Counted from the stretch's first letter, positions 22,978-34,833 are shown. The stretch is DNA of 64,000 nucleotides from Deinandra increscens subsp. villosa (GCA_039602395.1 JBCNJP010000003.1:21187896-21251895), one strand, 5' to 3'. A program made the numbers and translations. The notes: generated from the sequence alone by a model not told the origin.

Positions 22978-24864
22978 TTACATAACGAAGGAGTATACAA
23001 CAATTAAGCTCTGGGGGAGGTCGGACAGAACCTCCCCTCTCAACACACAGACACAAGACAGAAACTTAGCATCAGGTTCACACATGATATGATTCTCAAT
23101 TGGAATCTCCTTTTCTTTGTGAATCTTGATATCCCCCACAATTTCTTCTATCTCAACCATATCTTGGAAATTACCTCCAACACTCACGTTCTCATCTTTG
23201 CTTTCATATCCCAGACCATCATTCTTTTTAGATTTATCTGGTACAGACTTAGGTTTCTCATGACCTTGTGAAGCAATTCGAGAAAACTCATCTTTGATGG
23301 CATTCAAGTCTTCTCTATTAGAAAGCAAAGATTCATCAATCATAATCTCTGAAAATTTTTGAACTTTAACATGTCCTGGATTGCCTTCAAACACTTTTTC
23401 CTTATCGAGAAATGTAGACCTTGAGTCAAACTTTGGTGCTTTTCTTGAATCAAACTTTTCTTCGTCCTTATTTTTCTGAAATTTCAACTTCTTCTTGTTT
23501 TCGGACTTTGTATCAGCAAACTTTGAATAATCGTGAACTTCTTCTGCTGCTTTCAAAGTATTGATAGAATTTTCAATAACCACAGGAGGTGGAACACTTT
23601 TCAGAATAACATCACCGAAAATCTGTTGAAAATTCTCCTTCTTGCACAAAAAGTTTGTGAAAGACGATGAATTATTGAGATTATGCAACTGTTTTTTGAA
23701 ATCACAAACCTCAATCTTCATGTCTGCAATTTTCTTTTGCGCTTCAGCCAACTCTTTTTGTGTTGCAATAAGTTCTTCTGTTGTTTTATTCAGAGTAAAT
23801 TTTTCTCTCCTCAACTGATCATGAGCATCATATGTTTCTTGAACAACCTTTTCCCATTTCTGTTTATAAATCTCAACATTCTGCTTCAAAAGCTTGTTTT
23901 CACAAAGCAATTCAGCTTTAGCATCTAACAGCTTCGTGTTATCCTCTTGATGGCTTAATTCTTTAGCACTAAGATCAGCAACATCCTTTTCTAGACCTTC
24001 AAGTTTGATCTTTGATTTTGCAAACAAATCATCAAAAACTGCAGCCATGTCATTTGCTTCTTTCTTCCATTTCTCAACTTCATTTATCAAATCATCATTT
24101 GTTTCAATCAGCTTTGAAACTTTTGCAATCAACTCCGCATTCTCATGCTTAAGCTTCAATTCATTCTCAGCAGCTTCACTTTTTTAAAAACCATCTTTTT
24201 GAACTTCTTCAATTGGGATGTCTTTGTTTTTGTGAACGTGGACATCCTCGAACACTTTTTCTATCTCGATCTTTTCCTTGTCATTTTGAATACCATTGAC
24301 AAGTCTATCTATTTTCTGAAGAATTTTGTTTTCTTTCAATGCAATCCTTTCAGACAATGTCAATGATATGTCAGAAAATGACTTCTGAATTGGAAATGTG
24401 TTTTGTTCTTGATAACTCTCAAGTTTGGTAGTATATTCAGTACACGTTTTTGTCAGAATCTTACAATTTGCACAAGATTCAAATTCCTCAGTGTCAATCT
24501 TCTTTCTGGATTTATTCATTTCAGCATATTCCTGAGCAAGAGCATCACATAGCACTTTAGAATTCTTGCAAGTCTTGAATTGAAACAGTAATTCTTTTGA
24601 AAATGCCATTGTGAGAATATCATAAGCTTTTAATTCTCTTTCATAACATTCCCTCTCCTCAAATGAAAGATCTCTCTGCATTTTAGGTACCCCATTAGAA
24701 TAAGTTGGGTAAGTAAACTCTTTCTCCATTGAAATCCACAAATCTTCATCCACTTTATCAACATATGCTTTAAAACTTGTTACCCAACTAGGATAATCCT
24801 CAAGCTTTACCAATTTTGGCACATTCTGATGTTCACGGGCACTAAAAGCATCAATTTCATTCAT
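22978..24864 (-). pseudogene. Copia gag of E with long coiled-coil extension (one in-frame stop)
   Basis: 24864-24184 (226 codons) is a UBN2-type copia gag: KLEDYPSWVTSFKAYV near residue 20, then FEERECYERELKAYDILTMA, and a Cys pair in CANCKILTKTC. A TAA at 24184-24186 is followed in the same frame by 24159-22978 (393 codons). The two are therefore one gag of about 630 codons with a single nonsense change. The second part starts with about 150 residues of Lys/Glu-rich heptads predicted to form a coiled coil. A similar motif, HKNKDIPIEE / HKEKEIPIEN, occurs at the end of each half, suggesting an internal duplication. No CCHC knuckle is visible before the truncation. Confidence 0.75.
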
Positions 24865-25969
24865 TTTGAAAGTTTATAAAATTCTGCTTCAACAAACCTA
24901 ATGAACAATTTCAAAAATATTTTTGAAATTTTTTTTTAATATTTTCTTTCAAAAAAAAATATTTGAAAGACAAAATGTTTATGTTTTTTTTAAGAAAAGA
25001 AACTAATCAACGAAAAAATAACAAGGTAAAAACAAAAACAAAAACAAACGTGTTTATGTTCGTTAACCGATTCAATAAACACAAAAATAAATTTTGCGTT
25101 CACAAATCAATTCAACAAACACAAAACTTTGTGTAATTTTTTTTTAAGTTTGTTATTTAAAACTAGTGGATTTTTTTTTAAAAAAAAATTTGTTTTATCT
25201 TGTTTTAGAAAATCTTCCCTTTGTGGAAAATTTTTAAGTATGTAGACTATTTAAAAGACTTTAAAACTAGAGGGTTTAAAAAGAAAAATTTGACAAAATG
25301 ACAAAATAGTCGAATTTCTCCTTCCTTGTTGTTTTCCGGTGATTAATCACGGTGAGAAAAAATTATCCGGCCAAGAAAAACGTTTTTCCGGCCACTAAAC
25401 GTATACAAACTTCAATTGATCATATCTCTCTCAATTCTTGACGAAAAATTGATCCGTAAGTTGCGTTGGATTCGTGAGATCGAGAGAAATCAAACTAGCA
25501 CCATTGTTGCTGGCTTTTGATGAGGTTTAAATCCTGAACGAAAAGCTCCGGTGAATGAAGAAGATGATGAATTTGTGATCTTCTCAAAACAACACCAAAA
25601 TGAAAACGGATCGTTGCATTATCTTCGTATGACCAAACCGAATCTGTAGAAACTAGAATTACATAGAATGATTGAGAATTGTAGAAATCACCATGAAAGA
25701 TGATGAAGAACACATGAAGCTTTGTGTGAAAATTCGAAATTGACTAAAACTTCATGAAAATGAATTCCGTAACTTGTAATAGATTCATGTTGATGTGTGG
25801 AACCGTATTCAATCAACCAAATTTGTAAACAAACACGATTTCACGTCCAATTTCTGAATCAAAGTTCACAGTTTGACTTTTGAAAAGTCAAACTTCGAAA
25901 ATTTTCCTCAATTCTTCCAGATTTGATATCGAATTCGATAAGAAACGATGTAGAATCACGCCTGGATTT
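24865..25969 (-). other. Leader of element E
   Basis: 1.1 kb between gag start and primer site. The gag-proximal part (24900-25260) is very AT-rich with A and T runs. No gene is seen; a 72-codon minus-strand ORF at 25713-25495 is not recognised. Confidence 0.55.
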
Positions 25970-25981
25970 GCTCTGATACCA
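25970..25981 (-). other. Primer binding site of E (Met-tRNA type)
   Basis: TGGTATCAGAGC on the minus strand, four bases from the LTR end TTTCA at 25986. Confidence 0.85.
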
Positions 25982-25985
25982 CTCT

Positions 25986-26282
25986 TGAAAGAGCCTGGAT
26001 ACGGATCGGTTTGGACGAATTGATCGAATATAAAACGTAATCAAATGAGAATCAACACACAAAACGTAAATAAACTCAATCTCGTATTGATAGAGAATCA
26101 GAGTTACAGAGAATTACACAGAGACAACTCACAGACAAGTTTGCTCAAACTCTCTTGGAAAACTTACAAAATACAAAGACACAAATCTATTTATAGACCT
26201 ACGGACGTCCGAACTCCATAGCATGTCCGAACCCCAGGTTCGGCCAAGGCTCGGCCAGGGTTCGGCCGGAGTTCGGCCAACA
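25986..26282 (-). repeat. 5' LTR of element E (297 bp)
   Basis: On the minus strand starts TGTTGGCCGAACTC and ends CTCTTTCA. A TATA box (TATAAATAG, about 26190-26198) lies mid-LTR. The first 75 bp hold repeated GGCCGAA words and their complements. No second copy is in the window. Confidence 0.75.
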
Positions 26283-27195
26283 GACCTAAATCAAAACTTT
26301 GTGTCTTCGATCGATCCAGCTCATTGCCATTTCGTGTATCAACTGTCATCGAGATATACAAGTGGGGCTGCTGCTATGGCAAATCCAACATCTATCTCCT
26401 CCTGGGTAAGGTGAATCTAGAGAATGTGGCGTACCGACATGCGAGCTCCAATCCACTTCCTAGGGGGTTGTGGAAGCTCAACAGGCTACTCCTCCTACAC
26501 TGGGGTGTTTCGAGTGAATGCTGAGGGTGACACGCCATAGCTTGAAGAATCGGGGCTCAGAAGATAACCAGTCTACTAGGGCCTGCGTCTGACTTCTTCT
26601 TGCTTTTCCAGCTGAATCAGGAAGATGAGGACTTGCTTCGACCGAAAACCATCTTTCTTCAAGGTACTTGCCAAGTTGAAAGTCAGTACAATATACAAGA
26701 TATCAAATCTCCCATGCATGCATAGGGTACAGTTACCCTAACTCACACTAAGGACGATGTGCCTATTACCCAATGCAAAAACATACAAGGAATGATTTTC
26801 GACTTAAGTTGATCTACTAGGATTCATCAAGTCTTAGTGTACCTGTGGGTAGGAATGGCAGTTGGCAGTCTGCAGTACTGTAACTACTACCGAGCTTACA
26901 CTAATCCTTGATATTCTCCTAACACACGAACCTTCACCTAGGTCAACGCTTAACAAGGAAGGACTATCAGCTTTTGTATGCCTGATAGGGTTCACTGAGT
27001 CTTAGTGCACTTGTGGGTAGGAATGTTAGGTTGCAAGGCTGAAACTACTACCGACCTTACACTAAACCTCAACTACTCCCTAGCACACAGACGTCCACAT
27101 AAGTCCTAGACTTAGCACCGAGCTTAGCCTTAAAGTTCTTTCTTAGAGGATTAAGCTTAGGGGCTCTAAGAGTCACCTAATCTGCTGGAACCTTG
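26283..27195 (-). other. Element D leader, 5' part
   Basis: 900 bp between E and the primer site of D. No recognisable gene; short open stretches on the minus strand near 26300-26640 may belong to the same pre-gag region as 22146-22930. 26820-26860 and 26985-27020 contain a diverged direct repeat (CTTAGTGTACCTGTGGGTAG / CTTAGTGCACTTGTGGGTAG). Confidence 0.45.
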
Positions 27196-27208
27196 GGCTC
27201 TGATACCA
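27196..27208 (-). other. Primer binding site of element D (Met-tRNA type)
   Basis: TGGTATCAGAGCC on the minus strand, four bases inside the 5' LTR end at 27213. Confidence 0.85.
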
Positions 27209-27212
27209 ACCT

Positions 27213-29717
27213 TGTCACACCCCGCCTCGCTGCGCCCTGCCAGGTGCGAGGGAGAGGAGAGTGGGACCAGCCACCCATCTTAGAACACACGGAAGCAAAC
27301 AGATAGATGCGAGAGTACAGGGGCAACGTGCCTAAACGAAGACCCATCTAATACAAATGCAAATACAAACCATAATGGACTTAAAAATGTTTGGTCTTAA
27401 TTGTTATATATCAGTTTACGCCCAGGCAGAACCTAAGGCTACCAACATGGTCAAAGGAAATAGACAACAACAAAGGATAGTCATGACTGGGAACAAATCC
27501 CAAAATCAACAAAAGTAACCCCAACGGGTACAAAACCCAGCTCGTCCCTAACATCCAAACGTGACATCCACCCAAAGCTTTACTTACCCGCACATAAACC
27601 AAAAATACGTCAACAACAAAAGTTGTTGGTGAGTCGTAGCTCATTTGACTCAAATCCAAGTTTCCACAATCAAGTAACAACACTGTGCGTGTTATAAATT
27701 CCTATGGTTAAACCAGCACTCTAGGGGTACGATCCTACGACCACACGCCTCCCTTTGTGGACTAGGCATATACGCCATCAACCGACCCTTAATGGGTCCA
27801 ACAAACGGGTATGAGACACCTTGATCTACCTCTACAACTGTATTAGTGCAATATATGTCTTTGTGGCCTAACACCCAAGCCCAAATTAACCATACTAATC
27901 AACATGAACGTCTCGTAACATGAAAATTTAAATTTATAACATGGTAACAAATACCTAAGCACAATAACAAACAAAGAAGCAATAGTTTGACTTGGTTCAT
28001 GTACACCCCAAAACATAAAAAAGTTAAAGTATGGGGAAAAGCTATCAACTCACAGATCAACAGTGGTGGATCAAACAAGCATCACAGGGCACGAGCAAGT
28101 AACGTCCAACTGTATCATAGTCGCAAGTCTATTATAATGATATGTACATATTTATATCAGAACTTATCCGCAATTATAAACGCTCAAGCAAGTGGCAGCA
28201 ACCATCCACAAACAAAGAGGAGTTTAACAACGTTCCCGGGAACGTATCGAGCGGACAACAAACACCTGACGAAATCATAGGGCCCCAACCGGGAAGTAAA
28301 ATACTATTACTGGAAACCAATATGCCCATACTCGTGAAAATAACCAAACCGGGTCGCTCCATATTTACAAAACACAAAACAAAACAAAATATTGAAACTA
28401 TCCAAGGACACATGAGGACGGTGAGCAAACCAGAAAAACATCCTATATAGTCCTTATGGGTTATCAATAGACCACGTTGACTTTCTAGACTATGAGGACC
28501 GCAAGCGAACCAACAAATGAAACCCATGAGATCCTCATCGACTATTTTGTCCTTTTGTGGATTTTTCTCATTTTGCATTTTTAGCTAGTTTCGACAATGG
28601 GGTTTTATTCCCAACATTTCCAATAGCCAATATACAATTTCTCAGGCCCCTATGGCCGTACCTAAATTATGTTACAAGTCCCGGTTTGATCCAAATATTA
28701 CCCGAGCTCATTTATTAAGAGGGTTTTATCATTTCTTTCAATTCGAAGCTACCAAATATGACTTAGGGACTGTTTTATCTCATTCTAATGACCACCAAGC
28801 TATTGGAATTTCTGGGGGTTCTCAACCACTTTACAAAAATCCATATAACTCGGTTTTTCGATTATAGAACACAAAACTACAAACACGCCTCCACCCAATT
28901 ACCAATCTCTTTGCATGTGACAATCTTGTCACTGAGATTGTGGGTTTCCTAGGCCAAATATCCCAGATTCAACACTAACCCGAAAACACACATGCATGCA
29001 TAAAGGACTTGTACCTTTAGCAACAAAACTTGTATCGAGCTTCTCCAAGCAGGTTTTAAGTATCTCCAGTCTCCTAGTACACTCCAGAGACCAATCCTAG
29101 GCTTGCATGCATCATCAAGACTCAAATTAGGTAACGAATCATTCAAAAATATGATCTAGAGCAGAACCAAACACAAACTCACCTTGTTTCACCACAAAAT
29201 TGTTCCCACAAGCCTTAGATCACCATGGATCGGACATGCAACACCATCTAGAGCATCAACAACTACTGATCAGTAGGAACCATAACAAAACCAAGCTCAA
29301 AGTGGGGAAACGAATGAGTTAGAAGCTTACCCGAACACTTTTAGACTTGTTTAGGCTTGAATGCTCTCACCCGAAGCTCCCTCTCGTCGGAAATGGCCTC
29401 CTTTGGGGAATATCAGCCGAAAATACGGTGCTCTCTAAGTTGGGAGTGAACAAATGAGCTTGAAAATGAGAGAAATCCCATTTTTATACTCTGGGGTCGA
29501 TGAGGATCGCAAGAGATGCACAAACGTCCCCCCATGCGGTCATCATGGGGTAAAAACACGCGGCTCCTGACCAGGCGACCCAACGGGTTATGAGGACCGC
29601 GAAAGGTTAAACCAGAGAGGGCATGCGGTCCTCATGCATTCCACAAAAAAATGGTTTTTCTTTATTTTTCTTGAAGCTTTATATTCCGAAGTCGAGGGTT
29701 TTACCAGAGGTGTTACA
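27213..29717 (-). repeat. 5' LTR of element D (about 2.5 kb)
   Basis: Starts TGTAACACCTCTGG at 29717 and ends GGGGTGTGACA at 27213 on the minus strand. Its first 0.7 kb is shared with 16098-16789. An open frame at 28652-28867 on the plus strand lies within it and is not recognised as a gene. Confidence 0.8.
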
Positions 29718-29739
29718 TTTCTGATAAAAAAATTGAAAA

Positions 29740-30436
29740 TTAACAAAATATACAATTTGACATCACTGGTTATTAAAAGCTAACTAGAAAGTTGATTTAT
29801 CTTTCTCATACTCGACCTGATATTTCTTATTCTATACATTTTTTAGTCAATACATGCATTCTCCTAAATAGTCTCATTTGGCTATAGCCTTGAGACTGCT
29901 GTGATATTTGAAAAAGTCCCCTGGTCAAGGCATATTCTTTGGTAAATCGAGTTCATTTGTGCTAAAAGATTTCGCTGATTCGAATTAGGGAAAATGTCTT
30001 AAAACTATAAAATCTGTAACTCGTTATTATATTTTTTTTGGGTTCTCCTCTTATAGCTTAGAAAAGCAAAAAGCAGTCTAGAGTTTCAACGTCGGCTGCT
30101 GAAGCAGAGTATCGGTCTATGTGCACCGCCACATGTGATATTATGTGGTTAATAAACTTGTTGGAAGAATTACATGTGAAAATTACTTTACCGATAAATA
30201 TGTTTTGTGATGGTAATGCCACAATTTCTATAGCTCTAAAGCCTGTCTTTCATGAAAGAACTAAACATTTTGAAATAGATTTGTTTTTCTTGAGAGATCG
30301 GAGTTCTAAAGGTTGTATTAAAGCTGTTGGGGTTAATACAAATGATCAGTTGGCTGACCTTGTTACACTGCAATTGTTAGCTGGGCAGTATGAGTTACTG
30401 TGTAGCATATTAAAATTAACCAATGTTTTTACATAA
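29740..30436 (+). pseudogene. Element F: copia RT end and RNase H fragment
   Basis: From about 29772 the plus strand encodes the end of a Ty1/copia RT domain (KLIYLSHTRPDISYS), then PGQGIFF, and RNase H motifs: a degenerate KSVTGY-like stretch, STSAAEAEYRSM (conserved Glu), a CDG/N motif in MFCDGNATISIA, and the HFEIDLFFLRD region. The final 30119-30436 part is open for 105 codons. The frame starts right beside the outer edge of D (29717), so D probably inserted in, or truncated, this copia element. Confidence 0.8.
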
Positions 30437-30541
30437 TTGAATTGAGGGGGGGGGGGGGGGTTTAAAGTATGAGTTACTGTGTAGCATATTAAAATTAACC
30501 AATGCTTTTACATAATTGAATTGAGGGGGGGGGGGGGGGGG
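30388..30541 (+). repeat. 78-bp tandem duplication with poly-G purine tracts
   Basis: 30388-30460 and 30466-30541 are near-identical: the end of the RNase H frame, then ACATAATTGAATTGA and a run of about 15 G. The G-run is at the polypurine-tract position of element F, directly before its LTR, so the 3' end of the interior is duplicated. Confidence 0.75.
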
Positions 30542-31445
30542 TTAAAAATGTTAAAGGTTTTCTTTTCAATTCTATTTATGTAATATGTAACTTACTTGGT
30601 TTATTTTATTGTTTTATTTTTTACTAGGTTAGTAACCCGTAAAATATACGGGTTGAATTTTGGTTTATAAAATGAGATAAATGAAAAAAAAATGACGAAA
30701 GATTTCGAAATTTAATTTTGGAAATTTTAAAAGATTTGAAGTTTCATTACATTAATTAGAAATTTAAATTTTATTAAATGTAAGGTTAAATTTTATATAT
30801 AGAAAGTTGAAATACTCTATATTGAATTTATTTTAAAATTTATATATTGATTTAATCTAGTGTTGACATGTGGACATGATGATGTGGAGACCCTAGAAAA
30901 AGACCATTTGGCAACCATTTTTATTGCTTTATTAGGATTAAAGATTTGTTGCTGTACCGAGCATTTGGACATTGGCTTTTTTGGGCTAGGACATTTGGGC
31001 TTGGCGTCTGGATTAAAAGATAGCATAGCTGCCTTAATGAGCTGATATAATTTAGGGTTAAGAGTGGCTCATTTTTCTTACACCCCTTTGAAGATACTTT
31101 TCTCTTGTCCCCTTTGTTTATTCTTTTTTCTAGGGTTTGATGCTCATCTTTGTTAGATGATTGTAAGAGTGGCTCTTTAGATTGTTCTTGTAGTTGAGTG
31201 ATATATTTGGTTGTATTTAGATCATCGTATTGATGATCTGATTGAATTGTGTTGTATCTTCTGCTCTTCGAATATTTTTGGGTTCTTGTAATCTCATGTT
31301 TTTTATTTTGGGAAATATCATTTTTGTTTGGGTATCTTGAGTGTTTGATTTCTCAGATTGTGATTCAGACAATTAATTGGGTTTATTCTAATTTGTTGTT
31401 TTGTACGGAACCTCCTCCCCCTCTAACTCGATTGACTTCCGTCAC
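30542..31445 (+). repeat. Probable 3' LTR of element F, interrupted by a repeat
   Basis: After the second purine tract the sequence (TTAAAAATGTTAAAGG) looks like a copia LTR start with its TG absorbed by the G-run. It may end near CTTCCGTCACA (about 31445). 30628-31045 inside it looks like a separate repeat. Confidence 0.45.
30628..31045. repeat. Unclassified interspersed repeat in the F LTR
   Basis: Starts at AACCCGTAAAATATACGGGTT (an 8-bp inverted repeat around a short centre; positions 30637-30657). Its composition is very AT-rich and differs from the LTR. It resembles the start of common plant non-autonomous repeats, but I see no reliable ends. Confidence 0.3.
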
Positions 31446-31709
31446 ATTACAATAGGTATTCGCAGGTGAGCTCTTCTCTCACAATAAATTTTTTATTTTT
31501 TATTTGTAAGCCTATCCGTAATGGTGCTTGAAAAGCTATTTCACGCCCCTTTAGCGCCCTTCTCACGCCCCCACCCACTACGGTGGGGCGCAAAACTCAA
31601 AAAAAAGGGGGGGGGGGGGGGAGCGCTGGATCTTCGACGCTGCAAAGGGGGGGAAATTGTGGAGAAAATATAGCTGTTTTTCACATTGTAAAGGGATTTG
31701 CATCACTAC
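31446..31709. other. Spacer with GC-rich segment and G-run
   Basis: Contains CCGTAATGGTGC (about 31514) and GCATCACTACGG (about 31700-31711), which are near reverse complements and may be TIRs of a small MITE. A run of 14 G is at 31608-31621. No gene is seen. Confidence 0.3.
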
Positions 31710-32536
31710 GGTGCTGTTTGTTTTTGCTTAATACATCTTCAGGGGAGGCTATGTCTGCAGACGCGAAGACATATGCCTTGAAGACTGTTTGTTTTTTTTT
31801 CTTATGAAGATCTTATTTAATCTTAAAACCTCTTCAAAAAAAAGCTTATAAACATTGCTTATTTCATCTTCACACTAAAACTCACAAACTTAAAAACAAA
31901 AGACCCACCACCCCACAACCACCACCACCACACCACCACCACCACCACCCCACCACCACCACCACCACCACCCCACCACCACCACCACCCATCCACAACC
32001 ACCACCCCACCACAACCACCACCCCACCACAACCACCACCCCACCCCCCCCCCCCCCACCACCACCACCCCACCATCACACCACCACCACACGCCACCAC
32101 CACCCCCACCACCACACCCCCACCACCACACTACCACCACCACCACTCCCACCACCACCATCACACCACCACCACCACCACACCACCGCCACCACCACCA
32201 TCACTACCACCACCACCCCACCATCACACCACCACCACACCACTACTACCACCACCACCACCATCATTTTACTTATGTTTTTATGTTATTGATATTTGGT
32301 TTTATTATTATATTTATACTATAATTTGAACGTTAAATGACTTTAATTTAGTAAGATAAGTTTGATAGCTATATATTTTTCAGTTTTGCAGACAGTGTCA
32401 AGTTAATAAAACAAACAGTCTTTTATTTTCAGATTACAGATCTTCAGACCACATCTTCAGCTGCAGACATGAAATCAGATGAAATCAGATGAAATCAGAC
32501 TGCCGACAGTTTTTGTCTGCAAAAATAAACAACACC
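31710..32536. mobile_element. MITE 1 (PIF/Harbinger-like, 827 bp)
   Basis: Terminal inverted repeats GGTGCTGTTTGTTTTTGC (31710-31727) and its complement GCAAAAATAAACAACACC (32519-32536). Flanked by a 3-bp TAC at 31707-31709 and 32537-32539. Subterminal CTGCAGAC words occur near both ends. The centre is filled by a (CCA)n-type tract. No transposase. The superfamily is inferred from TIR and 3-bp duplication only. Confidence 0.65.
31903..32270. repeat. (CCA)n / CCACCACC microsatellite
   Basis: About 370 bp almost purely of CCA, CCAC and CCCCACC units on the plus strand. Open frames rich in Trp, Val and Gly on the minus strand are artefacts of GGT/GTG/TGG repetition. Confidence 0.9.
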
Positions 32537-33237
32537 TACACCTCTTTTTTTTTCAAACCCTCATGCCATGTCATATTCCACATGTCACTTCATGCCCATA
32601 TAAAAGGGTTGAAAAATCCAAACCATTACACATAACATAACATTTAAAAAAAGTAAAAAGTATGACTTATTAGGCCCACTCAAGTACGTATAATTACTGA
32701 TAAGTTTTCAAGTTTTTTTATATATTGTGTCAATCAATCTATGGTATCTAGATGAGAATTTTTTAACCCTCTAAAAACTGTGTCAATCAATCTATGGTAT
32801 CTAGATGAGAATTCTTTAACCCTCTAAAAACATGATCGATCTTGATACACACCCTAAGAAACGATCATGTGTTTAGTTACCATTCAAAAAATGATTTGTA
32901 TTCTTGTGTTACATCTTCTTAATTCATAAATGTTTAAGGAACTTAGTGTTCCTTTTTGTTTTTGGGGAAATGATTATAAATATATTATATTAAAAAGGCT
33001 GTTTCTCACCTAATGCCAATATTCTTTAGATTTGCATATTGATGTATTTAATAAATTACTAAAAAAACATGCAGCATCAAAATTAGGCAACTTTACAGCA
33101 AATGGGCAAAGGTTTTTTTATTAGGTCTGAATAGAAAAATATATATAACATAGAATTTATATGTTAAGATTGTACTTAGCTAGAAACTTCGGTAAGTAGA
33201 AAATATGTTGTTTTTTTATAGAAAGAAGAAAACTCAC
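32537..33237. other. AT-rich spacer with a 53-bp tandem repeat
   Basis: 32727-32779 is repeated at 32780-32832 (GTGTCAATCAATCTATGG start). The rest is AT-rich with no gene seen. Confidence 0.6.
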
Positions 33238-33352
33238 AAGAGTAGCTCTATTTGGTAGAGACTTTCTGTTCTTTTAGATGGAGGTTCTGGGTTCAAACCT
33301 AGTCAGTAATATATTGTGGTGTAAATATTAATTTGATGTTAGAAAAAAAAAA
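33238..33352 (+). mobile_element. tRNA-derived SINE-like sequence
   Basis: Internal Pol III promoter-like boxes: box A TAGCTCTATTTGGTAGAG (33243-33260) and box B GGGTTCAAACC (33289-33299), with spacing as in tRNA genes, followed by about 40 bp and an A-run (33342-33352). It does not fold as a full tRNA (no acceptor stem seen), so a SINE or tRNA relic is likelier than a gene. Target duplications were not identified. Confidence 0.45.
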
Positions 33353-34833
33353 TGAGCTTATTAATTATATGAAGCTCTCAAAAGCTTTAATGATGGAGAA
33401 ATATAATAGTTAAAGTAGAGAGAGAAACAATATTGTCTTTTCCGAATTAAAAAATATTAATGACCTTAAAAAAAGGAGGTTTTTTTTTTCTGTCATAAAA
33501 CTACAAGGCTACAACTTATCTTAGCTTTTTTTTAAGTATCATATCATCCTTTTTTTTTAACGGTAAATTTGAATCACTAACAGGGACATTACATCACCCA
33601 CCAAATCATCTCCAATCCCTATTAAGAGGAAACTCACCACTGGTGAAAAACCCTTTGACCCAACTTGTAACCCCCATTTTTTTATTTTTTTTATTACAAG
33701 TGTGACTTGATCTCAAGATCTTATAGTAATGAGTCACACACCTTTACCACTAATCTAAACTAGTGGTGGTTCATATTGTCCCTTAATTGAATTTTGAATT
33801 AATATTACAAAATTAATCTTTTAATTTAATTGAACTTTAAACATTGTTACCGGTTAACATCTAGTGTTAGTATTTATTAATTAGACTAAGTGTGAACCAT
33901 AAGTAATTAGATTGATGCGACCATGTTTTATTGTTTTATTCTTGAATTACCAAAATGATTCGTAATTAACATTTTGTTTATAAGTTTGATAAAATATATT
34001 ATTAAATTAATCATATCACCAACTAAGTATGAATAGCTTTGTCATGTACGGAGCTTTGATTTTCTTGAAGGATGCCCGAGTATAAAACCCGGTGTTGGTG
34101 CATTTTTTTTAGTTATTGTATATGTGTGTATTGTAAATTTTTTAACAAGAATTTTTATATTTTTTAAGAATAAATACACTACGCGTGTAACCTGCAAGAG
34201 TTGAACTCTCAATCTTTTAGTTATGAAACTCATAACTTAACCACCATGATGTTCCTTTTAGTTATAAAACTCATAAATAATTAGTTATGTGTTTTAGCAG
34301 TTAAAAAGTATGAATACTTTTACATTATTGGTAAGTAAATAAGTGTGGATTGTTTTTTCTCTAACTTATTTTGAACCAACTTACTTATAGACAATTTATT
34401 TTTCAAGGATAATTGGTATCAAAAAACACTCGTGAATAAAGAAAAATAACTTAAAAACTTTATTAGAGAATTTGGTACAATAATAACCCTAATCTAGATT
34501 ATTATTTATAGACTTAAACAACCTTGGGAAACAAGACATCTTATTAGAGTCCAACACAAAACCTCTTAACCAACCCTATACACATTAATAAAGTCGGTTT
34601 TAGTCCCTCTACATATTAAGAGTGACCAAACAATCCCTCCACACATTAGGATTGGATCGAACCCATCTACCGACTTGTAGTTTCGGGCTTTTTCTGAATT
34701 AGTCGAGCCAACAATTTTGACCCGACGTGATTTTACCTACTAATTTTTTTTGCCCCCGCTCATCAAAACTGGATCCGCCACTGTTCAAAAGACATTGGGT
34801 TAAACGCTCTTGCTAGGCCAAACTTGAGACTGA
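33353..34833. other. AT-rich intergenic sequence
   Basis: No gene. A second tRNA-like pair of boxes on the minus strand is at about 34243 (TGGTTAAGTTATG) and 34208 (GAGTTCAACTC), too weak to call an element. Confidence 0.5.

Larger units (their letters stand above)
22978..26282 (-). mobile_element. Element E: 5' fragment of a minus-strand Ty1/copia element
   Basis: Contains a 297-bp 5' LTR (25986-26282), a Met-type primer site, a leader and a long gag, all on the minus strand. Protease, integrase, RT and a 3' LTR are missing: the gag frame ends at about 22978 and element D leader sequence follows. It lies within the leader of element D in the same orientation. Confidence 0.75.
16098..29717 (-). 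mobile_element. Element D: minus-strand chromovirus (Ty3/gypsy) with nested copia fragment E
   Basis: A minus-strand element with 5' LTR 27213-29717, primer site 27196-27208, long leader, gag, protease, RT, RNase H, integrase with chromodomain-like end, purine tract and partial 3' LTR 16098-16789. LTR copies differ at roughly 10 percent of sites by eye, so it is old. The leader contains copia fragment E (22978-26282). Gag and pol sit on the same strand in the usual gypsy order. Confidence 0.85.

Noticed and set aside
28652..28867. 71-codon plus-strand ORF with even codon use
   Set aside because: Lies inside the 5' LTR of D and matches nothing I recognise; chance ORF more likely.
31500..31711. 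Small MITE with CCGTAATGGTGC ends
   Set aside because: Ends match at only about 10 of 12 positions, overlap MITE 1 and show no target duplication; kept only as a remark.
31859..32267. Long Gly/Trp/Val-rich minus-strand ORFs
   Set aside because: They are read-through of the (CCA)n tract; any frame of such a tract is open.
34198..34243. Minus-strand tRNA-like boxes
   Set aside because: Box B matches well but box A is imperfect and there is no tail or stem; too weak to call a SINE or tRNA.
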